Below are positions 10,095 through 19,209 of a stretch of 64,000 nucleotides of DNA, piece after piece. Positions within the stretch are counted from its first letter, which is position 1; each line of letters begins with the position of its first letter. The notes beneath the pieces are model-generated. The model saw only the letters and a list, made by a program, of their open reading frames with translations, was not told the DNA's origin and made no database searches. Both the position numbers and the translations under genes were made by a program. The DNA comes from a bacterium (GTDB lineage: Bacteria; Elusimicrobiota; Elusimicrobia; Elusimicrobiales; UBA9959), in NCBI GenBank assembly GCA_021786295.1, contig JAJYNO010000030.1, forward strand, positions 62,001 through 126,000. The letters are read 5' to 3'.

Positions 10095-11294
10095 TCAGGG
10101 AGGAGGCATCTGCCCCGGCAACATGGCCGAGGTGAAGGGTTTCTTCAGGTAAGGGCCTATCGTCTCGGAGAAGCCCCACTCGTCCTTGTAGGACATGGCC
10201 TCCCGGTAATATTTTACGGCGGTGGCCCTGTCCCCGCGCAGGTCGGCCACGTTGCCCAGCCTGACTATGGCCCAAACCCCCCAGCGCGCGGGGTTGGCCG
10301 GGTCAGTCTTCAGCGCATCGACCGCCTTCTGGAAATATTCCACGGCCTTATCGTAGTCTTTCTGCACCAGGTATGTGGTGCCGATGGCCGTCAGGATGCG
10401 CGGCAGGTAGCGCCTGCGGTAGTTCGGCTTGCCGTCCTCCACGTCCTTGAGGTACTCCAGGCAGTCCTTGCGGCATTCGTCGTACTCCTTGTCCTCGAAC
10501 AGCGAGACTATCTCGACGAAATGCATCTGCGGATGGTCGGGGTATGCCTGGCGCAGCTCCCTGGACCATTTGACCGCCAGGGCGGTGTTCTCGTAAGGGC
10601 TGCCGGTGGTGGTATAGATCTCTATCAGCAGCAGCTTGGCCGCCAGAGCGTTGAAATAGCCCTTTTCCCTGCAGATGTTCAGCATCTCCAGGCCCTTCTT
10701 CGCGTCGCCGCGCATCAGGAAGTGGGCCAGTATCTTGACCACGCCTGACAGCGTGCCGGCGTAATACTCGTACATGCCGAGGCCGAGATAGGCGTCGTAC
10801 ATCTCCGGGTCCAGCTTGAGGGACTTGCGGGTGGCCGCCAGCGCCTTCCTGCCGGTGAAGTAGGCCGTTATCCAGCGGTGCTGCAGCACGGCCAGGCGCG
10901 CCCTCAGGCCGTACATGCCGCCCAGCACCAGATAGGCCGTGGCGTCGCCGGGGTGCTTCTTTATCCAGGCGTTCCCGACATCTATGGCCTCGTCCGTCAG
11001 CTTCCCGTACTGCTGCTCCAGTTTAGGGTCCGACTCGTCCTCCAGATATTCCAGCTGCGCCCACTTGGCCATGGCTATGCCGAAATGCGGGATCGGGTGG
11101 TCAGGGTACTTTTGCAGGGCCTCGTTGAAGTACTTCTCGGCCGCCGGGATATCCACAGCGTAAATGGAGTCCATGCCCTCCTTGGAGAGGGTCCTGAGGT
11201 CTTCGGGAAGAGGCTCGTAGGCGGGCAGGGCCCTGACGGGAACGGAGGAGGACAGGACCGGGAGCAGAAGCGCCGCTATCGCCAGTTTTTTCAT
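10095..11294 (-). CDS. TPR-repeat secreted protein
   Basis: MKKLAIAALLLPVLSSSVPVRA signal peptide followed by TPR-like repeats; ATGA overlap with serS stop. Confidence 0.75.
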   Translation of the reverse strand: MKKLAIAALLLPVLSSSVPVRALPAYEPLPEDLRTLSKEGMDSIYAVDIPAAEKYFNEALQKYPDHPIPHFGIAMAKWAQLEYLEDESDPKLEQQYGKLTDEAIDVGNAWIKKHPGDATAYLVLGGMYGLRARLAVLQHRWITAYFTGRKALAATRKSLKLDPEMYDAYLGLGMYEYYAGTLSGVVKILAHFLMRGDAKKGLEMLNICREKGYFNALAAKLLLIEIYTTTGSPYENTALAVKWSRELRQAYPDHPQMHFVEIVSLFEDKEYDECRKDCLEYLKDVEDGKPNYRRRYLPRILTAIGTTYLVQKDYDKAVEYFQKAVDALKTDPANPARWGVWAIVRLGNVADLRGDRATAVKYYREAMSYKDEWGFSETIGPYLKKPFTSAMLPGQMPPP

Positions 11295-12559
11295 ATCGAG
11301 AGCCTGTCGGTGCCGGTATATTTGCGCAGGACCTCCGGCACCAGCACGGAGCCGTCCGCCTGCTGCAGCTGTTCCAGTATCGCCGGGAAAAGCCTGCTGG
11401 TGGCGAGGCAGGAGCCGTTGAGAGTGTGCACGAACTCGTTCTTGCCGGTGGCCGCGCGCTTGAAGCGCATGCTCCCGCGGCGGGCCTGGTAGTCGTGGGC
11501 GTTGGAGACCGAACTGACCTCCTTGTAGGCGTTCATGCTCGGGATCCAGACCTCTATGTCGCAGGTGCGGGCCATCGAAGCGCTGCAGTCCCTGGCGGCC
11601 AGTTTGACCAGCCGGTAATGCAGGCCCAGCTTCCGCATGACGCCCTCCACGGCCTCCACCATCGAATCGAAGGCCGCAGGCGAATCCTCCGGCCTGGTGA
11701 ACTGGATCAGTTCCACCTTGTTGAACTGGTGGCCGCGGATCATGCCGCGCTCGTTGGCGCCGTAGCCCCCGGCCTCCCTGCGGTAGCAGGGGGTATAGGC
11801 GAAGTACTTCTTCGGCAGCTCGTCCTCTTTCAGCACCTCGTCCCGGTGCAGGCTGATCAGCGCGGTCTCCGCCGTGGGCAGCAGGAACTGCACCTTCTCG
11901 CCGGCGCCGGCTATATGGAAGACGTCGTCCTTGAACTTGGGGAACTGGCCCGCGGTATAGCCGCACTCGTAGTTCAGGATGTGCGGCGGCAGCGTGAACG
12001 AATAGCCCGCCGCCAGGTGCGTCTCGACGAAGAGATTGATCAGCGCCCATTCGAGGCGCGCGCCGAGGTCGCGATAGACCCAGAAGCCGGCGCCGCCCAG
12101 CTTGGCGCCGCGCTCATAATCGACGAGCCCCAGGTCCCTGGAGAGCTCGAGGTGGCCCTTCGCGGCGAAACCGAACTCCGGCTTCCCGCCCCATTCGCGC
12201 AGGACCGCGTTGTTCTCCTTGCCGCCGGCCGCCACGTCGTCCGCCGGCATGTTCGGGAGCTCGGCCATCAGCGAGTTCAGCCTTTCCTCCACCGAGGCCA
12301 GCTCGGCGTCCAGGCCCTTTATCCTAGCCGCTATCTCCTTCATCTCGGCGAAGACCGCCTGCTGCTCCTCTTTGGGCAGCCTCTTCACCCCGGCCGAGGC
12401 GGCGTTCTTCTTCATCTTCAGCGCGTCGCCCTCGGTCAGCAGTTCGCGCCGCCTGCGGTCCAGCTCCAGGATGGGCCCGAGGTCCACGGAATCGAGTTTC
12501 TTTAGCAGGGCCGCCCTGACCTTCTCCGGCTCGGTCCTGATGAGGTTGATATCAAGCAT
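11291..12559 (-). CDS. serS: seryl-tRNA synthetase
   Basis: MLDINLIRTEPEKVRAALLKK; class II motifs TPCYRREAGGYGANERGMIRGHQFNKVELIQF. Confidence 0.96.
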   Translation of the reverse strand: MLDINLIRTEPEKVRAALLKKLDSVDLGPILELDRRRRELLTEGDALKMKKNAASAGVKRLPKEEQQAVFAEMKEIAARIKGLDAELASVEERLNSLMAELPNMPADDVAAGGKENNAVLREWGGKPEFGFAAKGHLELSRDLGLVDYERGAKLGGAGFWVYRDLGARLEWALINLFVETHLAAGYSFTLPPHILNYECGYTAGQFPKFKDDVFHIAGAGEKVQFLLPTAETALISLHRDEVLKEDELPKKYFAYTPCYRREAGGYGANERGMIRGHQFNKVELIQFTRPEDSPAAFDSMVEAVEGVMRKLGLHYRLVKLAARDCSASMARTCDIEVWIPSMNAYKEVSSVSNAHDYQARRGSMRFKRAATGKNEFVHTLNGSCLATSRLFPAILEQLQQADGSVLVPEVLRKYTGTDRLSI

Positions 12560-12594
12560 GTTGTGCTCCGTGCGTCATGCCGCGCAAGGCGGCC

Positions 12595-13122
12595 TTATGG
12601 TCTGACCATGTCCAGAACGGACTCGCTCATGATGGAGGAGGGCTCGTCGCCCCTGCGGGGGCTCAGCATGATCTGCAGCTTGATGGCCACCGGGCTGAAG
12701 CCGCTGCCCCGCAGCCTGGCCAGCTGGTTCTGAAGCTCGAAACGTATCACCCTGGCCTGCAGCTCGGCGGCCGGGGCTATCCGGGAGACGCGCACCTCCT
12801 CGACGAAGAACGGCACGCCCCAGAAGGCCTTGTCCGCCGGTTCCCCGTCCTTCAGCAGGCGCAGCGTCAGCGCGTAACGCAGGATAAGGCCCTCGGCCGG
12901 GCTCTGCGAGAAATTGTGCAGCGTGACCAGCGCGCGCAGCCTGTCGGCGAACTTCCCGTCAGCCGAGAGCTTCAGGCTCTCCACCTTCTCGAAAGGCAGG
13001 CGCTGCTTGCCGGCATGCCGCGAGACCTGCCAGTCTATGCCGTTCACTCCGACCTGCGGGAACGCCCGTACGGAGAGGGCCGTCATCAGGGCGAGGACTA
13101 CGGGGATGGTTCTTCTGATCAT
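12595..13122 (-). CDS. hypothetical secreted protein
   Basis: Signal peptide MIRRTIPVVLALMTALSVRAFPQ; no family recognised. Confidence 0.6.
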   Translation of the reverse strand: MIRRTIPVVLALMTALSVRAFPQVGVNGIDWQVSRHAGKQRLPFEKVESLKLSADGKFADRLRALVTLHNFSQSPAEGLILRYALTLRLLKDGEPADKAFWGVPFFVEEVRVSRIAPAAELQARVIRFELQNQLARLRGSGFSPVAIKLQIMLSPRRGDEPSSIMSESVLDMVRP

Positions 13123-13163
13123 ATCTCCTCTCTCAGCTCTCAGCTCGCTTGCCAGCGCGCTCC

Positions 13164-13760
13164 TCAGGGCTCCAGAGCGGCCAGTTCCGCCTCCATGGCG
13201 GGAGGGATAAGGGCCAGGACTTCCACGCCTGTAACGGCATCGCCGCAGCGCAGGTCCAGTTTAACCGTGACCAGGCCGCGCTTGTCCGTAGGCTCCATCG
13301 AGGACCAGAGGGCCTCCAGCAGAAAAGGGATCTCCCCCTTCACGCACTTGGGGGCCGAGGGAATGAAGGGGCGTCCGACGGCCCCGGAAAGCGCGTTCAG
13401 CAGCGAGTTCAGGATGATGTTGCCCAGTTCAGAGAACAGCAGCTCCTGCGCCTGGCTCAGGTCCGGCAGCTTGAGGATCGGCCCGCCGAGGAAGCCCCTG
13501 GCCAGTACGCCTATATCCTCCGGCCTGAAGACGACCATCGAAGTGAACGGATGCTCCCCCGTGACAGTGAAATACACTGCCGCGCCCGAAGCGCTGCCTG
13601 AAGCGGGATAGTCCCCGATCAGCTCCCGCATCGTGCGCAGGGAAACCCGGAAAGCGGAGACCGTCCATTGCCCGCCGGAAACGCGCGAGAGCCTGGAGGC
13701 GCATTTTCCCAGGCTCTCCGAGGCTATTCTTTCCAGCGTTTTTCCGGCTTTCGGGTCCAT
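13164..13760 (-). CDS. CheC-like chemotaxis phosphatase family protein
   Basis: ELGNIILNSLLNALSGAVGRPFIPSAPKC resembles CheC helices. Confidence 0.7.
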   Translation of the reverse strand: MDPKAGKTLERIASESLGKCASRLSRVSGGQWTVSAFRVSLRTMRELIGDYPASGSASGAAVYFTVTGEHPFTSMVVFRPEDIGVLARGFLGGPILKLPDLSQAQELLFSELGNIILNSLLNALSGAVGRPFIPSAPKCVKGEIPFLLEALWSSMEPTDKRGLVTVKLDLRCGDAVTGVEVLALIPPAMEAELAALEP

Positions 13761-13761
13761 A

Positions 13762-14115
13762 TCAGGCAAGGCTCTTCATCAGCGTCTTGAAATCCTCGAA
13801 CGAGAAGGGTTTGCGCAGTATCGCGTTCACGCCCTTGTCGGAAAGGCGCCTGTCTATCTCGTCCTGCTCCACCGCCGTGACCACCACCACGCGCGCGGCC
13901 GGGTCGAGCGCGCGCAGGTCGCCGAGGATCTCCACTCCGGAACGTCCCGGAAGTATCAGGTCCAGGAAGACCACGTCCGGCCTGTGCTCGCGGTAGCATT
14001 TAACCGCCGCCTGGCCGTCCTCGGCCTCTGCCACCACCTCGTGACCGAGCTTCTCCAGCAGGGTCTTTATCGTGTAGCGCGTCAGCGCGTTGTCTTCAAC
14101 CAGCAGTACTTTCAT
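13762..14115 (-). CDS. CheY-like response regulator
   Basis: MKVLLVEDNALTRYTIKTLLEKLGHEV... DVVFLDLILPGRSG ... KPFSFEDF. Confidence 0.9.
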   Translation of the reverse strand: MKVLLVEDNALTRYTIKTLLEKLGHEVVAEAEDGQAAVKCYREHRPDVVFLDLILPGRSGVEILGDLRALDPAARVVVVTAVEQDEIDRRLSDKGVNAILRKPFSFEDFKTLMKSLA

Positions 14116-14179
14116 ATTCTCCCCCCTCGGATACGGCGCGCCGGGAGCGGACCCCCTCCGTTTCCCGGCGCGGCCAGGG

Positions 14180-15376
14180 TCAGCAGCAGCAGGAGCACTC
14201 CACCTTGGGAGCGCCGGCGGCCTTCTTCGCCAGCGCCGCCGCCGAATCGGTCTTCTCCCACGAGAAGCCTGGGCGGCCGAAATGGCCGTAGGCGGCGGTC
14301 TTGCGGAACACCGGCGCGCGCAGCTTAAGCGCGTGGATGATGCCGCGAGGCGTCAGGTCGAAGCTGGACCTGACGATCTGCGCCAGCTTCTCGTCGGCGA
14401 TCTTCCCGGTGCCGTGCGTGTCGACGTACAGGCCGACCGGCTCGGCCACGCCGATCGCGTAGGCCAGCTGCACGGTGCACTCGCGGGCGAGCTTCGCCGC
14501 GACGATGTTCTTGGCTATATAACGGGCCATGTAGGCCGCCGAGCGGTCCACCTTCGTGGAGTCCTTGCCGCTGAACGCGCCGCCGCCGTGCGGGGCCACG
14601 CCGCCGTAGGTGTCCACGATGATCTTGCGGCCCGTCACGCCGGTGTCGGACTGCGGGCCGCCGACGACGAACTTGCCGGTGGGGTTGATGTAGATCTTCG
14701 TGTTCTTGTCGATCATCCGCTTGTCGATGACCGGGTCGATGACGGCCGCGATGATCTCCCGGCGGCTCTTCTCCGTGATCTGGTGGCCGCTCTTGTCGAG
14801 GATCTCCTCGGTGTGCTGCGAGGACACGACGATGGTCTCGATGCGGACAGGCTCGCCGTCGTCGTACTCCACGGTGACCTGCGTCTTGCCGTCGGGGCCG
14901 AGGTAGGGCAGGATGCCCTTCTTGCGGACCTCGGTCAGGCGCATCGACAGGCGCTGGGCCAGCTGCAGCGGCAGCGGCATCAGCTCCGGCGTCTCGTCGG
15001 AAGCGTAGCCCACCATCAGGCCCTGGTCGCCGGCGCCGCCGACGTCCACGCCCTGGGCGATGTCCGGGCTCTGGCGGCCGATCACGTTGATGACAGCGCA
15101 GGTCTCGTAGTTGAAGCCGTACTTGCTGTGCGTGTAGCCTATGTCCCTGATGACCTGGCGCGCCAGCGTGTCCACGTCGACGTAGGTCTTCGTGGTGATC
15201 TCGCCGCCCACCACCACCATGCCGCGGGTGATGAAGGTCTCGCAGGCCACGCGGCCCGCCGGGTCTTTCTTCATGATCTCGTCGAGTACCGCGTCCGAAA
15301 TCTGGTCGCACACCTTGTCGGGATGCCCCTCGGTCACCGACTCGGAACTGACGAACCTTTTTCCTTTGAAGTTCAT
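14180..15376 (-). CDS. metK: S-adenosylmethionine synthetase
   Basis: [51 protein letters not shown]. Confidence 0.96.
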   Translation of the reverse strand: MNFKGKRFVSSESVTEGHPDKVCDQISDAVLDEIMKKDPAGRVACETFITRGMVVVGGEITTKTYVDVDTLARQVIRDIGYTHSKYGFNYETCAVINVIGRQSPDIAQGVDVGGAGDQGLMVGYASDETPELMPLPLQLAQRLSMRLTEVRKKGILPYLGPDGKTQVTVEYDDGEPVRIETIVVSSQHTEEILDKSGHQITEKSRREIIAAVIDPVIDKRMIDKNTKIYINPTGKFVVGGPQSDTGVTGRKIIVDTYGGVAPHGGGAFSGKDSTKVDRSAAYMARYIAKNIVAAKLARECTVQLAYAIGVAEPVGLYVDTHGTGKIADEKLAQIVRSSFDLTPRGIIHALKLRAPVFRKTAAYGHFGRPGFSWEKTDSAAALAKKAAGAPKVECSCCC

Positions 15377-15426
15377 AACGCTTGCCCTCCTGAATTATCT
15401 TTAAATTATAGCAATTTTATCCGTTT

Positions 15427-16836
15427 TTACTTCTCGATCAGCTTGCCCGCGAGGTCCAGGAACCTCCTCGTGTTCTCCGGGGTATCGGTCTCCGCGTACG
15501 TGCGCAGCAGCGGCTCGGTGCCGGACGGGCGCATCAGCACCCACCAGTCGTTGTCGAGCACTATCTTCAGACCGTCTATCGTATTGGTCTCGGTTATCTT
15601 GCGGCCGAGCAGCAGCTTGGGCAGCTTCTTCTTTATCTTGACCGCGAACGAGTGCTTGTTGGGAATGGGCTTGTCCAGCTCGAAATCCCGGCGGATGAAG
15701 GCGGACTTGCCGTACTTCTTCTCTATCTCGGCGTAAAGGGCGGACACGGGCTTGCCGGTCTTCACCGCCATACCCATAACGAAGAGCGCCGTCAGAGCCC
15801 CGTCGCGCTCCGGCAGGTTGCCTTTCCAGGCATAGCCGCCGGACTCCTCCGCCCCGAACGCCACGTCCTCGGAGAGCATCTTCTCCGCTATGTACTTGAA
15901 GCCGACCAGCGTCTCCTCGAACGGCAGCCCGGCCGCCCGCGCGATGCGCTTGGTCAGGTAGCCCATCGACACGGCCTGCGCCACCTTGCCCCTGTACTTG
16001 CCGCCCGCCAGCAGGTAGTCCAGCAGCAGCGGCGCGGTCTGGCAGGGCGTGAAGTACTGGCCCTTGTCCGAGACCAGCGCGAAGCGGTCCGCGTCGCCGT
16101 CGAGCGCCACTCCGAAGAGAGCCTTGTTCTTCCTGACCGCCTCCACCAGCGGCTGCAGATTGGACTCCACCGGCTCCGGGGCGACGCCGCCGAACAGCGG
16201 GTCGTGCTCTTCCCGGATCCTTATGACGTTCTTCGAATCGAAGAGCCCGGCCATCTCGGCGCCGGCGCCGTGCATGAAGTCCACCACGACCTTGCCGGGG
16301 AGCTTGGCCAGCAGCTTCGAGGTGCCGCCCGCCCTGGAATCGAGGTAGTCCCCGTAGATTTTCCTGAAGTCCTTCACCTCCACGCTCGCCCCGGCGGCCT
16401 TGACCGGCACGGCCTTGCCGATGTAGTTCTCTATGTCGGCCGTCACCGCCGGAGGGGCGGAGCGTCCGTTCAGTTTGACCTTGATGCCGTTGTAAAAATG
16501 CTTGTTATGGCTGGCGGTTATCACCACGCCTATGCCGTAACCCTTCGTCGTCAGCAGGCTTACGGCCGGGGTGGGCAGGGGGGTTGCGGAAAGGGTGACG
16601 GCCAGGCCGTTGGCGGCCAGGACCTCGGCCAGCGCGCGCGCGAAGCGGTCCGACATGAAGCGCCGGTCGTAGCCCACGGCGATGGAGGGCTTTTCCGTCC
16701 GCATGTACTTGTAGGCGATATAGTCGGCCATGCCCTGGGCGGCTTTTCTGACCACGTCGTACGTGAAGTCCCGCGCTATGACGCCGCGAAAGCCGTCGGT
16801 GCCGAACGAAATATGGTTTGCCTGGTGGGAGCTCAT
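15427..16836 (-). CDS. phosphoglucomutase/phosphomannomutase family protein
   Basis: FGTDGFRGVIA, VVITASHNKHFYNGIKV, LDGDADRFALVS, MRPSGTEPLLRTYAE. Confidence 0.93.
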   Translation of the reverse strand: MSSHQANHISFGTDGFRGVIARDFTYDVVRKAAQGMADYIAYKYMRTEKPSIAVGYDRRFMSDRFARALAEVLAANGLAVTLSATPLPTPAVSLLTTKGYGIGVVITASHNKHFYNGIKVKLNGRSAPPAVTADIENYIGKAVPVKAAGASVEVKDFRKIYGDYLDSRAGGTSKLLAKLPGKVVVDFMHGAGAEMAGLFDSKNVIRIREEHDPLFGGVAPEPVESNLQPLVEAVRKNKALFGVALDGDADRFALVSDKGQYFTPCQTAPLLLDYLLAGGKYRGKVAQAVSMGYLTKRIARAAGLPFEETLVGFKYIAEKMLSEDVAFGAEESGGYAWKGNLPERDGALTALFVMGMAVKTGKPVSALYAEIEKKYGKSAFIRRDFELDKPIPNKHSFAVKIKKKLPKLLLGRKITETNTIDGLKIVLDNDWWVLMRPSGTEPLLRTYAETDTPENTRRFLDLAGKLIEK

Positions 16837-16912
16837 TTTAAACCTCTCGATCTCGTATCCGCGGACGCGGGAAAGCCGCGTTCCGCAGGGTATACATAAT
16901 AATAAAATCGGC

Positions 16913-18037
16913 CTATGAACTCAAATCCCGGCGGCGGCGGACGCCCAGCAGGGGGGACAGCCCCCCGGCGACCGCCGCCTCCAGCGCCGCGGGCGGCGAG
17001 GGAAGCCGACCGGCCTCGATCACCAGAGAAACCCCGCGCCGCCGCAGCGAGGCCGCCGAAAGCCCGGAGACGCCGCACGCCACCGCGACGGGCTTTCCGG
17101 CCCGCCTGGCGGCGGCGATGGCCGCCCCCGGGGCCTTGCCGTAGAAGGTCTGCGCGTCGAAGCTCCCCTCGCCGGTGATGAGCAGGTCGGCCGCGGCGAG
17201 TTTCCTGTAGAACCCGGTCCGCTCCAGCACGAAGGCCGCCCCGTCGTCCAGCTCCGCCCCGAAGAAAGCCGCCAGACCCGCGCCGAGCCCGCCGGCGGCG
17301 GCGCCCCCGCGCAGGCTGGCTATCTCCACGCCCGCGCATTCCCGCACCACGCGGGCGTAGTTCAGCAGCGCCCTGCCGATGAAGTCCACCTCACGCGGTC
17401 CGGCTCCCTTCTGCGGTCCGAAGACCCGCGCGGAGCCCATAGGGCCGCAGAGCGGGTTGCGCACGTCGGCCAGCCCGGTCACGCGCACCCCCTTTAGCAG
17501 CCGGCGCGCGGCGCCGGGGAACACGGCCGCGAGCGAGGCCAGCCCCCTGGCGCCCGGCTGCACCGGACGGCCGCGGCTGTCCACGAGCGAGAAGCCGAAG
17601 GCCTGGGCGCAGCCAGCGCCCCCGTCGTTGGAGGCGCTGCCCCCCAGGCCCACCACTATCTCCCTGGCCCCGCGCAGCGCGGCCTCCGCCATCAGCTGCC
17701 CTACGCCCCGGGTAGAGGCGTCGAGAGGGCGCAGCCTAGCGCCTTTCAGGCGCCGCAGGCCCGCCGCCTCGGCCATCTCTATCACCGCGGTGCGGCCGGC
17801 CAGCAGCCAGCGCGCCTCCAGGGGCCGGCCGAGCGGCCCCTCCACCCGGCTCCTGACCAGCTTGCCGCCGAGCGCCGGCAGCAGCGCCTCCAGCAGCCCG
17901 TCCCCGCCGTCGGCGATCGGCAGCACGTCGACGCGCGCCGAGGGCGCTATTTTTTTCACGCCCCTGGCGGCGGCCTCGGCGGCTTCGGAGGCCGTAAGGG
18001 TCCCTTTGAAGGAATTGGGCGCTATCAAAATTCTCAT
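16913..18037 (-). CDS. glycerate kinase (GlxK/GarK type)
   Basis: MRILIAPNSFKGTLTASEAAEAAARGV, VLPIADGGDGLLEAL, GLGGSASNDGGAG. Confidence 0.92.
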   Translation of the reverse strand: MRILIAPNSFKGTLTASEAAEAAARGVKKIAPSARVDVLPIADGGDGLLEALLPALGGKLVRSRVEGPLGRPLEARWLLAGRTAVIEMAEAAGLRRLKGARLRPLDASTRGVGQLMAEAALRGAREIVVGLGGSASNDGGAGCAQAFGFSLVDSRGRPVQPGARGLASLAAVFPGAARRLLKGVRVTGLADVRNPLCGPMGSARVFGPQKGAGPREVDFIGRALLNYARVVRECAGVEIASLRGGAAAGGLGAGLAAFFGAELDDGAAFVLERTGFYRKLAAADLLITGEGSFDAQTFYGKAPGAAIAAARRAGKPVAVACGVSGLSAASLRRRGVSLVIEAGRLPSPPAALEAAVAGGLSPLLGVRRRRDLSS

Positions 18038-18091
18038 CCCTAAATGATAGAATAATAAGAAGCGCGGCTGAAGACCGCACGGGGATTTTTT

Positions 18092-18748
18092 ATGCAAGCA
18101 CACAAACCCAAGATAGTCTACCGCTACGGGGAGGGCCTTTACGTCAACCTCACCAACAGCTGTCCCACGTCCTGCGTCTTCTGCATCAAGAACACGTGGA
18201 AGATGGACTACCGCGGCAACGACCTGAACCTGGCCGGCCTCGAGCCGGCCCCGTCGGAAGTAGTAGCCGCCGCGAAGGCGGAATGGGCGGCCGCCCCGTT
18301 CAGGGAGCTGGTCTTCTGCGGCTACGGCGAACCCACGATGCGGCTGGAGGCGCTGCTGACCTGCGCGCGCCTGGTGAAGTCGGGCCGCGCCGCCCCCATC
18401 CCCCCCTCGCTGCGCGTGCGGCTCAACACCAACGGTCTTGCCAACGCCGTCTGGGGGCGGAACGTGGTGCCGGAAATGAAGGGGCTGATAGACGCCGTGC
18501 ACGTCAGCCTCAACACGGCTGACCCGGTCCAGTGGCTGGAGCGCATGCGCCCGATGGAGCCGTGGAAAGACACCGGTTTCGAGAAGGTCAAGGAATTCAT
18601 CAGGGAAGCGGCGCTGCTGCTGCCGGAGGCCGTGGCCACCGCGGTCGAGGACGATACCGTGGACATGGCGAAGTTCCGGAAGCTGGTCTCGGACCTCGGG
18701 GCCGAGGTGCGCCTGCGCCCGCGCCTGGAAACGGAGGAGCGCGCCTGA
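18092..18748 (+). CDS. radical SAM protein, TatD-linked type
   Basis: GLYVNLTNSCPTSCVFCIKNTWKMDYRGNDL (CxxxCxxC); LVFCGYGEPTMRL. Confidence 0.85.
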   Translation: MQAHKPKIVYRYGEGLYVNLTNSCPTSCVFCIKNTWKMDYRGNDLNLAGLEPAPSEVVAAAKAEWAAAPFRELVFCGYGEPTMRLEALLTCARLVKSGRAAPIPPSLRVRLNTNGLANAVWGRNVVPEMKGLIDAVHVSLNTADPVQWLERMRPMEPWKDTGFEKVKEFIREAALLLPEAVATAVEDDTVDMAKFRKLVSDLGAEVRLRPRLETEERA

Positions 18749-19209
18749 TGGAACGCAGATCGGTGCTGCTGCTGCTCGCCGCGGCGGGCCTGGTCCTGGT
18801 GAGCGTCCCCAGCGTGATCTTCAACAACGCGATACACAAGTACTTCAATTTCCTCGGGCACTGGGACGTGGCCGGCATAAAGCCTTCCGGCACCGGGGTG
18901 ATCCCGCAGTTCCGCCCCCGGCCGGACCGCATCCCCGAGCCGCCGCAGCCGGTGCTGCGCTTCGTCAAGTTCACCGTCACGATAAAAGGCGCCAAGAGCG
19001 TGAAGATAGCCGGAGACTTCAACAAGTGGGACGCGGATTCGCTGGAGCTGGTCAAGACCGGCAGGAAGACCTGGGAGGCGATAGTCCCGCTGCCGCCGGG
19101 CCGCTACAAGTACGTCTGCGTGATAGACGGGCAGGAGACGCTGGACCCGCTGAACCCGGATACGGACACGGAGGCCGGCCGCAAGGTGTCGGTACGGACC
19201 GTAAAATGA
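18748..19209 (+). CDS. membrane-anchored protein with CBM48/AMPK-type glycogen-binding domain
   Basis: N-terminal TM; VKIAGDFNKWDADSLELVKTGRKTWEAIVPLPPGRYKYVCVIDG; ATG overlaps the preceding TGA. Confidence 0.85.
   Translation: MERRSVLLLLAAAGLVLVSVPSVIFNNAIHKYFNFLGHWDVAGIKPSGTGVIPQFRPRPDRIPEPPQPVLRFVKFTVTIKGAKSVKIAGDFNKWDADSLELVKTGRKTWEAIVPLPPGRYKYVCVIDGQETLDPLNPDTDTEAGRKVSVRTVK

Noticed and set aside
10095-12050. 651-aa version of the TPR protein extending through serS
   Set aside because: The upstream part is an alternate frame of serS; the signal-peptide start at 11294 is the credible one.
14090-15736. 548-aa plus-strand ORF antisense to metK
   Set aside because: Antisense shadow with His/Asp/Val-rich low complexity.
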